NCBI GenBank assembly: GCA_947452765.1
Contig: CANGDR010000001.1
Coordinates: forward strand, 36,499-100,498
From: Actinomycetota bacterium
GTDB lineage: Bacteria > Actinomycetota > Actinomycetes > S36-B12 > UBA5976
Reading direction: 5' to 3'
Length of the DNA: 64,000 bases
Both the position numbers and the translations under genes were made by a program. Below are positions 18,851 to 28,800 of this stretch, in pieces. The notes under the pieces were generated by a model that had not been told where the DNA came from, ran no database searches, and saw only the letters and a list, made by a program, of their open reading frames with translations. The first letter of the stretch is position 1. Each line of letters starts with the position of its first letter.

Positions 18851-20076
18851 AAAATGTCGTTGCTGCAATTGGACTGGTTGATTGGGAAGCACAATTTGTA
18901 AGTGGCTTAAGTCATCCGATGCTTGGCTTGAGTTTGCAACGTCGATGTGTGGACGGCGTTGATGTTCGCGCAGCCGTACAAGTCGTATCCACTGACTTGG
19001 TAATTGTTTCGGACTATACCCCACGAGTTGACCGTGACTTGATGAGCGAATTGATTGATAAAGATATTTCAGTAATAGCAATTGGGTCAGATGAAGAGTA
19101 TTGGAATGATTTAGGTGCGGACTATTTCATTGCAATAGATTTGGGAAATCCGCTAACTGCGCTCGCTAAAATTTCTGAAACTATGCGAATCAAGCCAATT
19201 GTAGTTCCGCAAACTTCTAGCCCAAGTGGTGAACTGATTGCTGTTGCTGGCTTTGGCGGTGGTTGTGGGCGAAGTACGTTAGTTAAAGAGCTGTCTTGGC
19301 TATTAAGCAACATGGGGAAAAACGTACTAATGGTGGATGCGGATACCTATGGGGCATCACTTCATCAAGAGCTAGGAATGGCACCAAATAATTTGGGACT
19401 ATTAGAAGCCTGCCGGGCCATGGAGAAACGCACTGCATCTGATGTTGAGTTCTCGGAACTGGTTTCCGTAGTCACACCAAATTTATCCCTATTGGCTGGA
19501 TTGCCTCGATCATCACGATGGACTGATTTGCGAATCCCGGCACTAAAGACAACCTGGCAACGAGCAATCTCGAGTTATGACTATGTGATCGTTGACGTAG
19601 GTGGCGTTCTGGAAATTGACCACAGCTTGCTTCATGAGTCGTCACTGCCGAGACGTCACGCTGCCTCCCTAACAGCACTGGCAACTGCATCCTCCACCTT
19701 TATATGTGCTCGAGCAGATTCGGTAGGAACCGCGAGATTAGTTCGTGGCTACTTGGAGTTTCACGAATTATTCGCTGAATCCAATCTAAGTGCCGTTCTC
19801 TGGGGAACCGAGAGTGATAGAGATGAAAGAGAAATAGCGCAAGCTGTTACGCGTCACACTGGAATCCAGGCAATCTCATGTATTCCGCTGAACTGGAAAG
19901 CGGCGCGTGCAAGCTTAGAAAGGGGAATAACAATTTCCAATCTGGATCAAAAGTGCGAAGTGACTAAGGCATATTCAAAGTTAGCAACTCAAATTACGTC
20001 CGCTTCTGGCCAAATCCTAAGTATCGAAACTAAAAAGCGCGCCCGCTCCGGATTCCGAAGCAAGCGCGCCGCCTAA
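18847..20076 (+). CDS. CpaE/TadZ-like ParA-family protein with altered Walker A
   Basis: The 409-residue protein has an N-terminal receiver-like region (about 1-120) and a ParA/MinD-type domain beginning at residue 131 (IAVAGFGGGCGRSTL). In the deviant Walker A pattern KGGxxGK[ST] both lysines are replaced: F136 takes the first place and R142 the second. The downstream motifs LMVDADTYGASLHQELGM and DYVIVDVGG are kept. Such proteins localise pilus or secretion machines, as TadZ/CpaE does. The basic C terminus (KKRARSGFRSKRAA) could contact membrane or nucleic acid. It is coupled to the SAF gene; ATP hydrolysis is doubtful. Confidence 0.8.
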   Translation: MKNVVAAIGLVDWEAQFVSGLSHPMLGLSLQRRCVDGVDVRAAVQVVSTDLVIVSDYTPRVDRDLMSELIDKDISVIAIGSDEEYWNDLGADYFIAIDLGNPLTALAKISETMRIKPIVVPQTSSPSGELIAVAGFGGGCGRSTLVKELSWLLSNMGKNVLMVDADTYGASLHQELGMAPNNLGLLEACRAMEKRTASDVEFSELVSVVTPNLSLLAGLPRSSRWTDLRIPALKTTWQRAISSYDYVIVDVGGVLEIDHSLLHESSLPRRHAASLTALATASSTFICARADSVGTARLVRGYLEFHELFAESNLSAVLWGTESDRDEREIAQAVTRHTGIQAISCIPLNWKAARASLERGITISNLDQKCEVTKAYSKLATQITSASGQILSIETKKRARSGFRSKRAA

Positions 20077-20087
20077 TTTAGGTAGAG

Positions 20088-21284
20088 CTACTTGAGTAAA
20101 TCTTGGATTCGAGAAATTCCCTCTATTAGGTCGTCATCACCCAGTGCGTACGACAAGCGCAGGTAACCAGGTGTTCCAAATGCTTCACCCGGTACAACTG
20201 CAACTTCTACTTCATCCAAGATGAGTGCAGAAAGTTCTGCAGATGTCATTGGCTTCTTGCCGCGAATCTCTCGACCCAGAATATTTTTTATTGAAGGATA
20301 AACATAGAACGCACCTTCAGGTTCCGGGCAGTGAACACCTTCGATTTCATTAAGCATCTTGGTTATGGTTTTGCGTCGGCGATCAAATGCAACCTTCATT
20401 TCTTCAACAGCAGATAAATCGCCAGACACTGCAGCCAGGGCAGCGATTTGCGAAACGTTTGCAACATTTGACGTTGCATGCGACTGCAAGTTAGTTGCAG
20501 CTTTAACAATGTCATTAGGGCCAATCATCCAGCCCACACGCCAACCGGTCATTGCGTAAGTCTTTGCTACGCCATTAACTACGATGCATTTGTCGGCTAA
20601 CTCAGGTACTAAAACTGGCATTGAGGAAAATTCGGCATCACCATAAACTAGGTGTTGATAAATTTCATCGGTGATAACCCAGATTCCTTTTTCAACCGCC
20701 CACTGACCGATTGCTTCAACTTCGGCGGGGGAGTACACGGCACCCGTTGGATTACTTGGCGAAACGAAAACCAGTGCTTTCGTTTTTGAAGTCAATGCTT
20801 TTTCAAGTTGCGCAACCGAAGTTCGGAATCCAGTTAGTTCGTCAGTCATGACTTCAACCGGGACGCCACCCGCTAGCCGAATTGATTCTGGGTACGTCGT
20901 CCAGTACGGAGCAGGCAGTAGAACTTCATCACCTGGATCAAGTAGTGCGGCGAATGCGTTGTACAGAGCTTGCTTGCCGCCGTTTGTAATTAGTACTTGA
21001 CTTGGATCGATGATTAAACCAGAGTCGCGTTTGGATTTAATTGCGATGGCTTCTTTAAGTTCTGGTAGACCGCCGGCTGGGGTGTAGCGGTGCCATCTTG
21101 GATCCCGGCACGCAGCAACAGCAGCCTCGACGATGTAATCCGGGGTTGGAAAGTCCGGTTCACCGGCTCCAAATCCGATAACTGGACGTCCAGCAGCCTT
21201 TAATGCCTTGGCTTTTGCGTCAACGGCAAGGGTGGCGGACTCTGCAATGGCCCCAATTCGGGCGGAAACTCGTGGCTTGTTCAC
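20088..21284 (-). CDS. Aspartate/aromatic-type aminotransferase, class I
   Basis: This PLP enzyme (398 residues from the GTG at 21284) belongs to the AspC-like subgroup Ib: [15 protein letters not shown] near the N terminus, [29 protein letters not shown], the PLP lysine in [15 protein letters not shown], and the substrate arginine near LRLSYALG. It probably transfers amino groups between aspartate and 2-oxoglutarate. The frame extends to 21332, but residues before [11 protein letters not shown] are unlike the family. Its neighbours, cpaE-like and tRNA-Trp, give no pathway clue. Confidence 0.88.
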   Translation of the reverse strand: MNKPRVSARIGAIAESATLAVDAKAKALKAAGRPVIGFGAGEPDFPTPDYIVEAAVAACRDPRWHRYTPAGGLPELKEAIAIKSKRDSGLIIDPSQVLITNGGKQALYNAFAALLDPGDEVLLPAPYWTTYPESIRLAGGVPVEVMTDELTGFRTSVAQLEKALTSKTKALVFVSPSNPTGAVYSPAEVEAIGQWAVEKGIWVITDEIYQHLVYGDAEFSSMPVLVPELADKCIVVNGVAKTYAMTGWRVGWMIGPNDIVKAATNLQSHATSNVANVSQIAALAAVSGDLSAVEEMKVAFDRRRKTITKMLNEIEGVHCPEPEGAFYVYPSIKNILGREIRGKKPMTSAELSALILDEVEVAVVPGEAFGTPGYLRLSYALGDDDLIEGISRIQDLLK

Positions 21285-21449
21285 GCGTAAAGTATGACCT
21301 ATTGCGAGACAATCCGTCAGGCTGGGGTTCACTTTCCGTGGTATTTACCATCCTGATTATGGGTCTAAACTTGACTCTCCGACACAATTCTTAGTCTGCG
21401 CAAGCGTGCCTAGAAGTAGGTAGGTAGGCGTCGGTTAGAACGGTGACAG

Positions 21450-21522
21450 AGGGTCGTGGCTCAATTGGTAGAGCACCGGTCTCCAAAACCGGTGGTTGGG
21501 GGTTCAAGTCCCTCCGGCCCTG
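21450..21522 (+). tRNA. trpT: tRNA-Trp (anticodon CCA)
   Basis: The acceptor arms AGGGTCG and CGGCCCT pair (one G-T), the D stem is GCTC/GAGC, the anticodon stem CCGGT/ACCGG encloses the loop CTCCAAA with anticodon CCA, and the T arm is GGGGGTTCAAGTCCCTC. The discriminator is G; the full CCA end is not encoded. tRNA-Trp directly before secE is a conserved actinobacterial arrangement. Confidence 0.97.
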
Positions 21523-21558
21523 CAGCAAGACGTAAGTAATGAAGCGAAAGGAAAGATC

Positions 21559-21774
21559 ATGAGTGTCAATAGTTCCGAGCAGCTCGGTCTATTCGGTCGT
21601 ATGGCTTTATTCTTGCGCCAAGTTGGATTCGAACTTAAGAAAGTAGTTTGGCCAACTAAAGAACAACTCATTACCTACACAACCGTTGTGATTGTTTTCG
21701 TAACAATCATGGCGCTGATAGTTGCTGGGTTGGATTACGTGTTCGTCAAATTAGTTCTCGCAGTTTTCGGTTAG
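21559..21774 (+). CDS. secE: Preprotein translocase subunit SecE
   Basis: SecE clamps SecY in the translocon. The 71-residue protein has the amphipathic GRMALFLRQVGFELKKVVWPTKEQL stretch, in which KKVVWPT is the family hallmark, and one membrane helix (VVIVFVTIMALIVAGLDYVF). The ATG at 21559 follows AAAGGAAAG; the frame open back to 21496 would run into the tRNA. nusG begins 21 bases downstream, so the two are an operon. Confidence 0.96.
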   Translation: MSVNSSEQLGLFGRMALFLRQVGFELKKVVWPTKEQLITYTTVVIVFVTIMALIVAGLDYVFVKLVLAVFG

Positions 21775-21795
21775 TCGTTAGGTAAGGAAATTCAA

Positions 21796-22737
21796 GTGTC
21801 TGAATCCCCGTTCTTAGAAGCAGTTGCACCGCCGTCAGATGACGCTGTTGTTGAAATGCCAATTTCTAATGAAGCCGCAATTGAGGCAACTGATGCTGCC
21901 TACGATGGCGCAGTAGATGTCGACATCGACGGTGAAGTAAGTGATGCACCTACCGAAGCTGCTTTTGACCTAACTGAATCCGTCGAAGCGGAAATCTCAG
22001 GTGAGGTTGCGGAAGACTCATCAGTAGAAGAAGTATCCGAAGAAGTCACACCTGCTGCAACTGAAATTGTTACCGGAGAAGCTGCGAATGAAGAGGCCGC
22101 AGAAGAAGATCCAATTGCAGCCTTCCGCGCTCGTTTGGATTCACAAATTGGTGAGTGGTTTGTAATTCACTCATACGCAGGTTTTGAAAATCGCGTTAAG
22201 CAGAATCTTGAAACTCGTTCGGTATCCCTCAACATGGAGGATTACATTTACGAAGTTAATGTCCCGACGGAAGAAGTAGTTGAAATCAAGAATGGTGTGC
22301 GCAAAGTAGTCAAGCGCAACAAGTTCCCAGGATACGTACTTGTTCGTATGGATCTAACTGACGAATCATGGGGAGTTGTACGCCACACCCCAGGTGTTAC
22401 AGGTTTCGTTGGCCAGGGCCATAACCCCGCACCACTTTCAATGGATGAAGCTTTCGACATGCTTCGACCAGCTGAACAAAAGGCAATTGCAACTGTTGCA
22501 ACAGCAGCTGCCGCAGCAGCTTCCGGTGGCAACAAGTCAACCGGTGCCGGATCCCAAAAGATCGATATCGATCTAAACATTGGCGATTCGGTAACTGTTG
22601 TAGACGGACCGTTTGCGACATTGCACGCAACAATTTCTGAAATCAACTTGGATGGACAAAAGGTCGTTGGTCTCGTAGAGATCTTCGGCCGCGAAACTCC
22701 TGTGGAACTGGGCTTCAACCAGATTCACAAGAACTAA
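21796..22737 (+). CDS. nusG: Transcription termination/antitermination factor NusG
   Basis: NusG binds RNA polymerase through its NGN domain and Rho or S10 through its KOW domain. The NGN domain starts near residue 115 ([19 protein letters not shown]), with [10 protein letters not shown] and [13 protein letters not shown]; the KOW domain is at the end ([19 protein letters not shown]). The first 110 residues are an acidic Ala/Glu-rich extension, and an Ala-rich linker ([13 protein letters not shown]) separates the domains. Extensions like this are known in actinobacterial NusG. The GTG start follows AAGGAAA. Confidence 0.96.
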   Translation: MSESPFLEAVAPPSDDAVVEMPISNEAAIEATDAAYDGAVDVDIDGEVSDAPTEAAFDLTESVEAEISGEVAEDSSVEEVSEEVTPAATEIVTGEAANEEAAEEDPIAAFRARLDSQIGEWFVIHSYAGFENRVKQNLETRSVSLNMEDYIYEVNVPTEEVVEIKNGVRKVVKRNKFPGYVLVRMDLTDESWGVVRHTPGVTGFVGQGHNPAPLSMDEAFDMLRPAEQKAIATVATAAAAAASGGNKSTGAGSQKIDIDLNIGDSVTVVDGPFATLHATISEINLDGQKVVGLVEIFGRETPVELGFNQIHKN

Positions 22738-22770
22738 AGAAACAACGAAAAGAAAAAGGACGCGATAGAC

Positions 22771-23199
22771 ATGGCCCCAAAGAAAAAGGTCACTGGACTT
22801 ATTAAGTTGCAGATCAAGGCCGGCGAAGCAAACCCTGCTCCACCGGTTGGTCCTGCACTTGGTCAGCACGGTGTAAACATCATGGACTTCTGCAAGGCGT
22901 ACAACGCTGCAACAGAGTCACAGCGTGGAAATGTAATTCCAGTTGAAATCACGGTTTACGAAGACCGTTCGTTCGACTTTGTTACAAAGACTCCACCAGC
23001 AGCACGAATGATCCTCAAGGCCGCAGGCGTTGAAAAGGGATCAGGCGTTCCGCACACAACAAAGGTTGCAAACATCAGCAAAGATCAGGTGCGCGAAATC
23101 GCCCAGACCAAGATGGTAGACCTCAATGCAAATGACATTGATGCAGCTATGAAGATCATCGAAGGTACTGCTCGTTCCATGGGCATCACAGTCGGTTAA
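22771..23199 (+). CDS. rplK: 50S ribosomal protein L11
   Basis: L11 binds the GTPase-associated centre of 23S rRNA and is needed for the stringent response. The 142-residue protein shows [21 protein letters not shown] (N-terminal domain) and the C-terminal RNA-binding TAKV-like region ending RSMGITVG. The length is standard. It is followed 74 bases later by rplA. Confidence 0.98.
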   Translation: MAPKKKVTGLIKLQIKAGEANPAPPVGPALGQHGVNIMDFCKAYNAATESQRGNVIPVEITVYEDRSFDFVTKTPPAARMILKAAGVEKGSGVPHTTKVANISKDQVREIAQTKMVDLNANDIDAAMKIIEGTARSMGITVG

Positions 23200-23273
23200 T
23201 TAATACCAAAAGAAACCAAGTGGGAGAGCACTTCATGCTCGCACCACGAACTCCAACGAAAGAGGAGAAAGAC

Positions 23274-23990
23274 ATGAAGCACGGTAAGGCATACAACAAG
23301 TCAGCAGCGAATGTTGATAAAGATCAGCTATACAGCCCACTAGCAGCGACCCGTTTGGCAAAGGCTGGTGCAACAAGCACCAAGTTTGACCAGACCGTTG
23401 AAGTAGCAATGGCGCTTGGCGTGGATCCACGTAAGGCTGATCAAATGGTACGAAGCACAGTTAACCTGCCACACGGCACCGGCAAGACCGCCCGCGTCCT
23501 GGTCATTGCCGCCGGTGAAAAGGCTGACGAAGCTCGTAATGCAGGCGCTGACTTTGTCGGCGTAGATGATCTAATTGCAAAAATTGAAGGCGGCTGGACC
23601 GACTTCGACGCAGTGGTTGCAACCCCAGATCTAATGGGCAAGGTTGGTCGTCTAGGTAAGGTACTTGGTCCTCGTAACCTCATGCCGAACCCAAAGACCG
23701 GAACTGTAACGCTTGACGTTGCAAAGGCCGTTGATGACATCAAGGGCGGAAAGATCGAATTCCGCGTTGATAAGCATTCCAACCTGCACTTCATCATTGG
23801 TAAGGCATCTTTCACTGAGCAACAGCTTGTTGAAAACTACGCCGCAGCCCTGGATGAAGTACTTCGCGTGAAGCCATCCTCTTCAAAGGGTCGCTACATC
23901 AAGAAGGCTGTTATGTCGACAACTATGGGTGTTGGAATCCAGGTCGATCCAAACAAAACCCGCAACCTAATGGTTGAAGACGAAGACTAA
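23274..23990 (+). CDS. rplA: 50S ribosomal protein L1
   Basis: L1 forms the mobile stalk by the E site and helps release deacylated tRNA. The 238-residue protein carries the signature [22 protein letters not shown] and [15 protein letters not shown]. The ATG at 23274 is preceded by AGAGGAG; the frame extends to 23220 but lacks such a site. L1 proteins repress their own operon in other bacteria by binding the leader; no leader is obvious before rplK. Confidence 0.98.
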   Translation: MKHGKAYNKSAANVDKDQLYSPLAATRLAKAGATSTKFDQTVEVAMALGVDPRKADQMVRSTVNLPHGTGKTARVLVIAAGEKADEARNAGADFVGVDDLIAKIEGGWTDFDAVVATPDLMGKVGRLGKVLGPRNLMPNPKTGTVTLDVAKAVDDIKGGKIEFRVDKHSNLHFIIGKASFTEQQLVENYAAALDEVLRVKPSSSKGRYIKKAVMSTTMGVGIQVDPNKTRNLMVEDED

Positions 23991-23992
23991 TT

Positions 23993-24042
23993 TTTAGGCT
24001 GGAGATCCGCCATTTTGACTTAGCGGGTCTCCAGCACCTAAA
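23993..24042 (+). other. Long hairpin between rplA and the L10 leader
   Basis: The stem pairs CTGGAGATCCGC (23999-24010) with GCGGGTCTCCAG (24023-24034), one G-T pair included, and continues as TTTAGG/CCTAAA with a 2-base bulge. There is no U run on the 3' side, so it is not a standard terminator on this strand; processing or 3'-end stabilisation of the rplKA transcript is likelier. Confidence 0.6.
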
Positions 24043-24049
24043 GTTCAAG

Positions 24050-24196
24050 AGAACAAACCGAAGACCGCCGGTCCTTCTGGGAAACCAGAAAGGCTAAGGC
24101 TCCCGAATCGGAGCGCCAGCGTAGGTGATGTAAGAAGTACAGCTTTGATGCTGTGTTCATGCCTCGCTTACGCGGGGCTTTTTTCATGGGGCCACT
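24050..24196 (+). ncRNA. Ribosomal protein L10 leader
   Basis: This spacer before rplJ has the order expected of an L10 leader: an AGACCGCCGG section, a hairpin CTTCTGG-GAAA-CCAGAA (24074-24090), a second stem GCTCC/GGAGC (24099-24114), ACAGC/GCTGT (24139-24154) and a terminator stem at the end. L10(L7/L12)4 binds such leaders to repress rplJL when in excess. The identification is by position and motif, not by a covariance search. Confidence 0.72.
24161..24184 (+). terminator. Attenuator terminator in the L10 leader
   Basis: GCCTCGC (24161-24167) pairs with GCGGGGC (24172-24178) around TTAC, followed by six T residues (24179-24184). It sits 27 bases before the rplJ start, so it probably attenuates rplJL transcription under L10 control. 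Confidence 0.8.
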
Positions 24197-24210
24197 ACTT
24201 AAGGAGCACC

Positions 24211-24900
24211 ATGGCACGCGCTGACAAGGCCGCCGCAGTAGCTGAGATTACGGAAGAATTCCGTGCGTCCAATGCAACTGTCTTGACCGAGTACCGCGGT
24301 TTGACTGTGGGTCAACTCAAGCAACTACGTCGTTCGCTTGGTGAAGACACCACTTATGCCGTCGTCAAGAACACGCTGACAAAGATTGCAGCGAAAGATG
24401 CTGGCGTAGAAGGTTTCGACGATCTACTTGTTGGACCAACCGCAATCGCATTCATTAAGGGTGACGCTGTCGCTGCCGCAAAGGGCATCGATACTTTCGC
24501 CAAGGAAAATCCAATGCTTGTTATCAAGGGCGGAATGATGGATGGAAAAATCCTCACCGCTGATGACATCAAGAAATTGGCAAAGCTCGAGTCTCGCGAA
24601 GTACTTCTGTCCAGGATCGCTGGCGCTGCAAATGCCACGCTTGCCAAGGCAGCAGCACTATTCCAGGCTCCGCTATCACAGGCCGCTCGTACTATCGCTG
24701 CGCTTGAAGCAAAGGTGGCATCTGAAACACCTGCCGCCGCTGCTCCTGCACCTGCAGTAGTCGAGGAAGTTGTGGCTGAAACTCCTGCCGAAGATGCAGC
24801 AGTCGAAGCACCAGCAGAAGAAACAGTAGAAGCATCCGCTGAAGCTGTAGTCGAAGAAGCCGAAGTTGCAGAAGCAGCCGAGGAATCAACTGAGGGCTAG
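24211..24900 (+). CDS. rplJ: 50S ribosomal protein L10 with acidic C-terminal tail
   Basis: L10 anchors the L7/L12 dimers to the ribosomal stalk. The first 170 residues are a standard L10 ([17 protein letters not shown] ... [15 protein letters not shown] ... [18 protein letters not shown]). About 55 further residues form an Ala/Glu/Val-rich acidic tail. The ATG at 24211 follows AAGGAG; the frame open back to 24145 crosses the attenuator and is rejected. rplL follows 56 bases downstream. Confidence 0.97.
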   Translation: MARADKAAAVAEITEEFRASNATVLTEYRGLTVGQLKQLRRSLGEDTTYAVVKNTLTKIAAKDAGVEGFDDLLVGPTAIAFIKGDAVAAAKGIDTFAKENPMLVIKGGMMDGKILTADDIKKLAKLESREVLLSRIAGAANATLAKAAALFQAPLSQAARTIAALEAKVASETPAAAAPAPAVVEEVVAETPAEDAAVEAPAEETVEASAEAVVEEAEVAEAAEESTEG

Positions 24901-24956
24901 GCCCCTCTCAGCAAGAAATCACCGGGCCTAATGCCCCAAACCGGAAGGAAGCCATA

Positions 24957-25343
24957 ATGGCAAAGCTAAGCACCGATCAGTTGATCGACGCATTCAAGGA
25001 ACTAACACTTATCGAACTATCTGAATTCGTTTCACAGTTTGAAGAAGTATTCAACGTAACTGCAGCAGCTCCAGTAGCAATGGCTGCAGCACCTGCAGCA
25101 GGTGGCGGCGACGGCGGCGCAGCAGCAGATCAGGATGAATTCGATGTCATTCTTGAAGATGGCGGCGCACAGAAGATTGCAGTCATCAAGGAAGTTCGTA
25201 CCCTGACCAACCTAGGTCTAAAGGAAGCTAAGGATCTTGTAGAAGCAGCTCCAAAGCCAGTCCTTGAAAAGGTTAAGAAGGATGCAGCTGAAGCAGCAAA
25301 GGCAGCTCTAGAAGCAGCCGGCGCAAAGGTAACTGTTAAGTAG
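24957..25343 (+). CDS. rplL: 50S ribosomal protein L7/L12
   Basis: L7/L12 recruits translational GTPases. The 128-residue protein has the N-terminal dimer domain ([19 protein letters not shown]), an Ala/Gly-rich hinge (about residues 35-55) and the C-terminal domain with [22 protein letters not shown]. The stop codon TAG lies within a perfect 15-bp hairpin, and the last codons are duplicated just downstream. A terminator follows at 25452-25485, before rpoB. Confidence 0.98.
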   Translation: MAKLSTDQLIDAFKELTLIELSEFVSQFEEVFNVTAAAPVAMAAAPAAGGGDGGAAADQDEFDVILEDGGAQKIAVIKEVRTLTNLGLKEAKDLVEAAPKPVLEKVKKDAAEAAKAALEAAGAKVTVK

Positions 25344-25419
25344 TTTCGAAGAAACTACTTAACAGCAATAAAAACTGTTCAAGTAGGGGATTTCGAAGAA
25401 ACTACTTAACTGCCGTAAA
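25331..25419 (+). repeat. Tandem duplication of the rplL 3' end
   Basis: Unit 1 (25331-25372) contains the last codons and stop of rplL; unit 2 (25373-25419) follows directly. Both have AACTGTT, AAGTAG, a shared 20-base core TTTCGAAGAAACTACTTAAC (25344-25363 and 25391-25410) and end in TAAA. Unit 2 has an extra C and an extra GGGA, plus a few substitutions. Confidence 0.9.
25333..25365 (+). other. Perfect 15-bp hairpin over the rplL stop codon
   Basis: CTGTTAAGTAGTTTC (25333-25347) and GAAACTACTTAACAG (25351-25365) are exact complements with the loop GAA. The rplL stop TAG is at 25341-25343, within the left arm. No U run follows. It could protect the rplJL mRNA end, be an RNase III site between rplL and rpoB, or slow ribosomes at the stop. 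Confidence 0.85.
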
Positions 25420-25451
25420 TACTGAAAGGTTTTACAGCCTAAGCAAAACCT

Positions 25452-25485
25452 AAAAAGGTGGTTCCCTCCGGGGAGCCACCTTTTT
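25452..25485 (+). terminator. Terminator between rplL and rpoB
   Basis: GGTGGTTCCC (25457-25466) pairs with GGGAGCCACC (25471-25480) around TCCG, with AAAAA before and TTTTT after, so the stem can extend to about 15 bp and ends in U's. It probably ends or reduces read-through from rplJL into rpoBC. Confidence 0.9.
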
Positions 25486-25529
25486 GCATGCAGAAAGATA
25501 ACGCCTTTGTCACAGTCAGTATTGGGTGC

Positions 25530-25558
25530 TTGACATGTGTCCGAATCTGGGTAACGAT
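25530..25558 (+). promoter_or_regulatory. Candidate rpoB promoter 1
   Basis: TTGACA (25530-25535), a perfect -35, is followed after 17 bases by AACGAT (25553-25558), within TAACGAT. It would give a leader of about 250 bases. Only the -35 is strong. Confidence 0.42.
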
Positions 25559-25687
25559 TGGCGAGCAAGTTAAGAAATGCAGACTTCCCCCTGTAACCGA
25601 TGATTTCGGTCTGGCGCACTTGGCCCTAGCTGTCCAAGTCAGTGCAGAAGTCCAAAATCGAGGGTTTTCAGGAAAATTTAAGCTGCA

Positions 25688-25718
25688 TTGGACAGTGGCT
25701 GCCGCCTCTAGGTATGCT
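25688..25718 (+). promoter_or_regulatory. Candidate rpoB promoter 2
   Basis: TATGCT (25713-25718) is a good -10 with GG before it; TTGGAC at 25688-25693 (19-base spacer) or TGGACA at 25689-25694 (18) could serve as -35. The transcript would begin about 90 bases before rpoB. Confidence 0.38.
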
Positions 25719-25817
25719 ACAAGTTCGCCGTGCCCTAAATCTCCCTGTCATTTGTGTATTCAATTTGACTAGGTGCCTTTAGCGTGCGGAATTACAGCTA
25801 GCTCGGAAGGACGACTG

Positions 25818-28800
25818 TTGGCCGCCTCACGCACTCACTCCCGCAGTTCTACAGGCCCAAAGCGGGTCTCATTCGCAAAGATTCGTGAACCATTAGAAGT
25901 TCCTAATCTCCTTGATCTCCAGGTCGAATCATTTGATTGGCTACTTGGCAATCAAATGTGGAAGGACCGCGTCGCTGCGGCCATCGAATCTGGCAACAAC
26001 GAAATTCCTCAGACACACGGTCTACAGGACGTGTTCGAAGAGATCAGCCCAATTGAGGATTACAACGGCACCATGTCGTTGACCTTTACTGAGCCAAGTC
26101 TTGAAGATGCGAAGAACACTGAAGACGAATGCCGCGAGAAGGATTTAACCTACTCACAGCCGCTTTACGTCAACGCTGAATTCATGAACAACGAAACTGG
26201 CGAAATCAAGAGCCAGACCGTATTCATGGGTGACTTCCCAATCATGACTAGCAAGGGCACATTCATCATCAACGGCACCGAGCGCGTTGTTGTATCCCAG
26301 CTTGTTCGTTCCCCGGGTGTTTACTTCGAGCGTTCACTCGACAAGACATCTGACAAGGACATCTACACCACAAAGATCATCCCAAGCCGTGGTGCTTGGC
26401 TGGAATTTGAAATTGATAAGAAGGACATTGTCGGTGTTCGCATCGACCGCAAGCGTAAGCAGCCAGTAACAGTTTTCTTGAAGGCTCTTGGTTTAACTTC
26501 TGATCAGATTCGTGAACAGTTCGGCGCTTACGAATCAATGATGTCCACTCTGGAAAAAGAAACTACGTCGACTCAGGATGAGGCCCTACTCGACATTTAC
26601 CGCAAACTTCGTCCAGGTGAACCACCGACGGTTGAAGCTTCACGTTCCTTACTCCAGAACTTCTTCTTCAACGAGAAGCGTTACGACCTTGCAAAGGTTG
26701 GTCGCTACAAGGTCAACAAGAAGCTTGGTCTAGAAACCGAACCAACCAAGACTGTTCTTGACATCAATGATGTGCTTGCAACGATCGAATACTTAGTTCG
26801 CCTGCACGCAGGTGAAACTGAATTCACTTCTGCACGCGGTACTACTCGCGTTGAAGTTGATGACATCGACCACTTCGGTAACCGACGTCTTCGTACTGTG
26901 GGTGAATTGATTCAAAACCAGATTCGTACCGGACTTTCCCGGATGGAACGTGTAGTCCGCGAACGTATGACGACCCAGGATCCAGAAGCGATTACACCGC
27001 TTACCTTGATCAACACTCGTCCGGTAATTGCATCAATCAAGGAATTCTTCGGAACTTCCCAGTTGTCGCAGTTCATGGATCAGACCAACCCACTTTCAGG
27101 CCTAACGCACAAGCGTCGTCTGTCAGCGCTTGGACCGGGTGGTCTATCTCGCGAGCGTGCAGGCTTCGAAGTCCGCGACGTTCACCCGTCTCACTACGGT
27201 CGTATGTGTCCGATCGAAACTCCAGAAGGTCCAAACATTGGTCTGATTGGTTCGCTTGCGTCCTACGCACGTATCAATGCTTTTGGTTTCGTCGAGACTC
27301 CATACCGCAAGGTTGTTAAGGGCAAGGTAACTGACAAGATCCAGTACCTAACCGCTGATGAAGAAGACGTGCACGTTATCGCGCAGGCAAACTCTTTGCT
27401 TAACGATGACAACACCTTCCAGGATGAAAAAGTTCTAGTTCGCACCAAGGGTGGCGAAGTGGACTACATCCCAGGTTTTGACGTTGACTTCATGGACGTT
27501 TCCCCGCGCCAAATGGTTTCAGTTGCAACTGCAATGATTCCGTTCCTTGAGCACGACGATGCAAACCGCGCGCTTATGGGTGCGAACATGCAGCGTCAGG
27601 CCGTGCCGTTACTTCGTAGCGAATCACCTTATGTTGGTACCGGTATGGAATACCGCGTTGCTAAGGATGCAGGCGATGTAATCGTTGCAACCGGCGCAGG
27701 CGTTGTTTCCGAAGTATCCGCTGACTCAATCACAATTCAGGAAGATGCTGGCAAGCACATCACTTACGCAGTGCGTAAGTTCGATCGTTCAAACCAGGGA
27801 ACCTGCTACAACCAGCGCCCAATCGTCAATGAGGGTGACCGCATTGAAGCTGGCCAGGTAATCGCAGATGGACCATCAACTGAAAACGGTGAAATGGCTC
27901 TTGGTCGTAACTTGCTCGTGGCATTCATGCCATGGGAAGGTCACAACTACGAAGATGCGATCATCCTGAACCAGCGTCTTGTGCAAGACGACGTGCTTTC
28001 TTCAATTCACATTGAAGAACATGAAATCGACGCACGCGACACCAAGCTTGGTCCAGAGGAAATCACTCGCGATCTTCCGAACTTGTCTGATGAAGTTCTT
28101 GCTGACCTAGATGAGCGCGGCATCATTCGCATTGGTGCGGATGTTGTGCCTGGCGACTTGTTGGTTGGCAAGGTAACACCTAAGGGTGAAACCGAACTAA
28201 CTCCAGAAGAGCGTTTGCTTCGTGCCATCTTCGGCGAGAAGGCTCGCGAAGTTCGCGATACTTCCTTGAAGGTGCCACACGGTGAATACGGCAAGGTAAT
28301 CGGCGTTCGCGTCTTCGATTCCGAAGAAGGCGACGACCTACCTCCAGGCGTTAACCAAATTGTTCGCGTGTACATCGCACAGAAGCGCAAGATCACCGAA
28401 GGTGACAAACTTGCCGGCCGTCACGGTAACAAGGGTGTTATCTCCAAGATTCTTCCGCCAGAAGACATGCCGTTCCTTGAAGATGGAACTCCAGTTGATA
28501 TCGTGCTGAACCCACTTGGTGTTCCGGGACGAATGAACATCGGTCAGATTCTGGAAGTCCACCTCGGCTGGATCGCATCACGCGGTTGGGAAGTTGTTGG
28601 AGATCCTGATTGGGCAAAGCACATTGTGAAGGAATCACGTTCCGTTGCCCCTGGTACCAAGTTGGCCACACCGGTCTTCGACGGTGCTAAGGAAGACGAA
28701 ATTGCTGGTCTTCTAGCTTCTACCAATAAGACTCGCGATGGTTTGTCCTTGGTTGGCGAAAACGGAAAGGCCAAGTTATTTGATGGTCGTTCCGGTGAAC

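Larger units (their letters stand above)
25486..25817 (+). other. Non-coding rpoB upstream region (332 bases)
   Basis: No credible gene is present. The stretch contains two candidate promoters (25530-25558 and 25688-25718), which would give rpoBC its own expression after the terminator, and ends with the rpoB ribosome-binding site. I see no conserved hairpin or repeat in it. Confidence 0.7.

Noticed and set aside
21371..21397. Promoter TTGACT...TAGTCT before tRNA-Trp
   Set aside because: The spacer is only about 15 bases, too short for confidence.
22248..22718. Antisense frame over nusG (156 residues)
   Set aside because: Explained by codon bias on the opposite strand.
24145..24210. Longer N terminus or leader peptide for L10
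   Set aside because: It would run through the attenuator hairpin; the ATG at 24211 has AAGGAG and the family N terminus.
25773..25817. GTG start for rpoB adding 15 residues
   Set aside because: No ribosome-binding site before it; the TTG at 25818 has GGAAGG at good spacing and matches the known actinobacterial N terminus.
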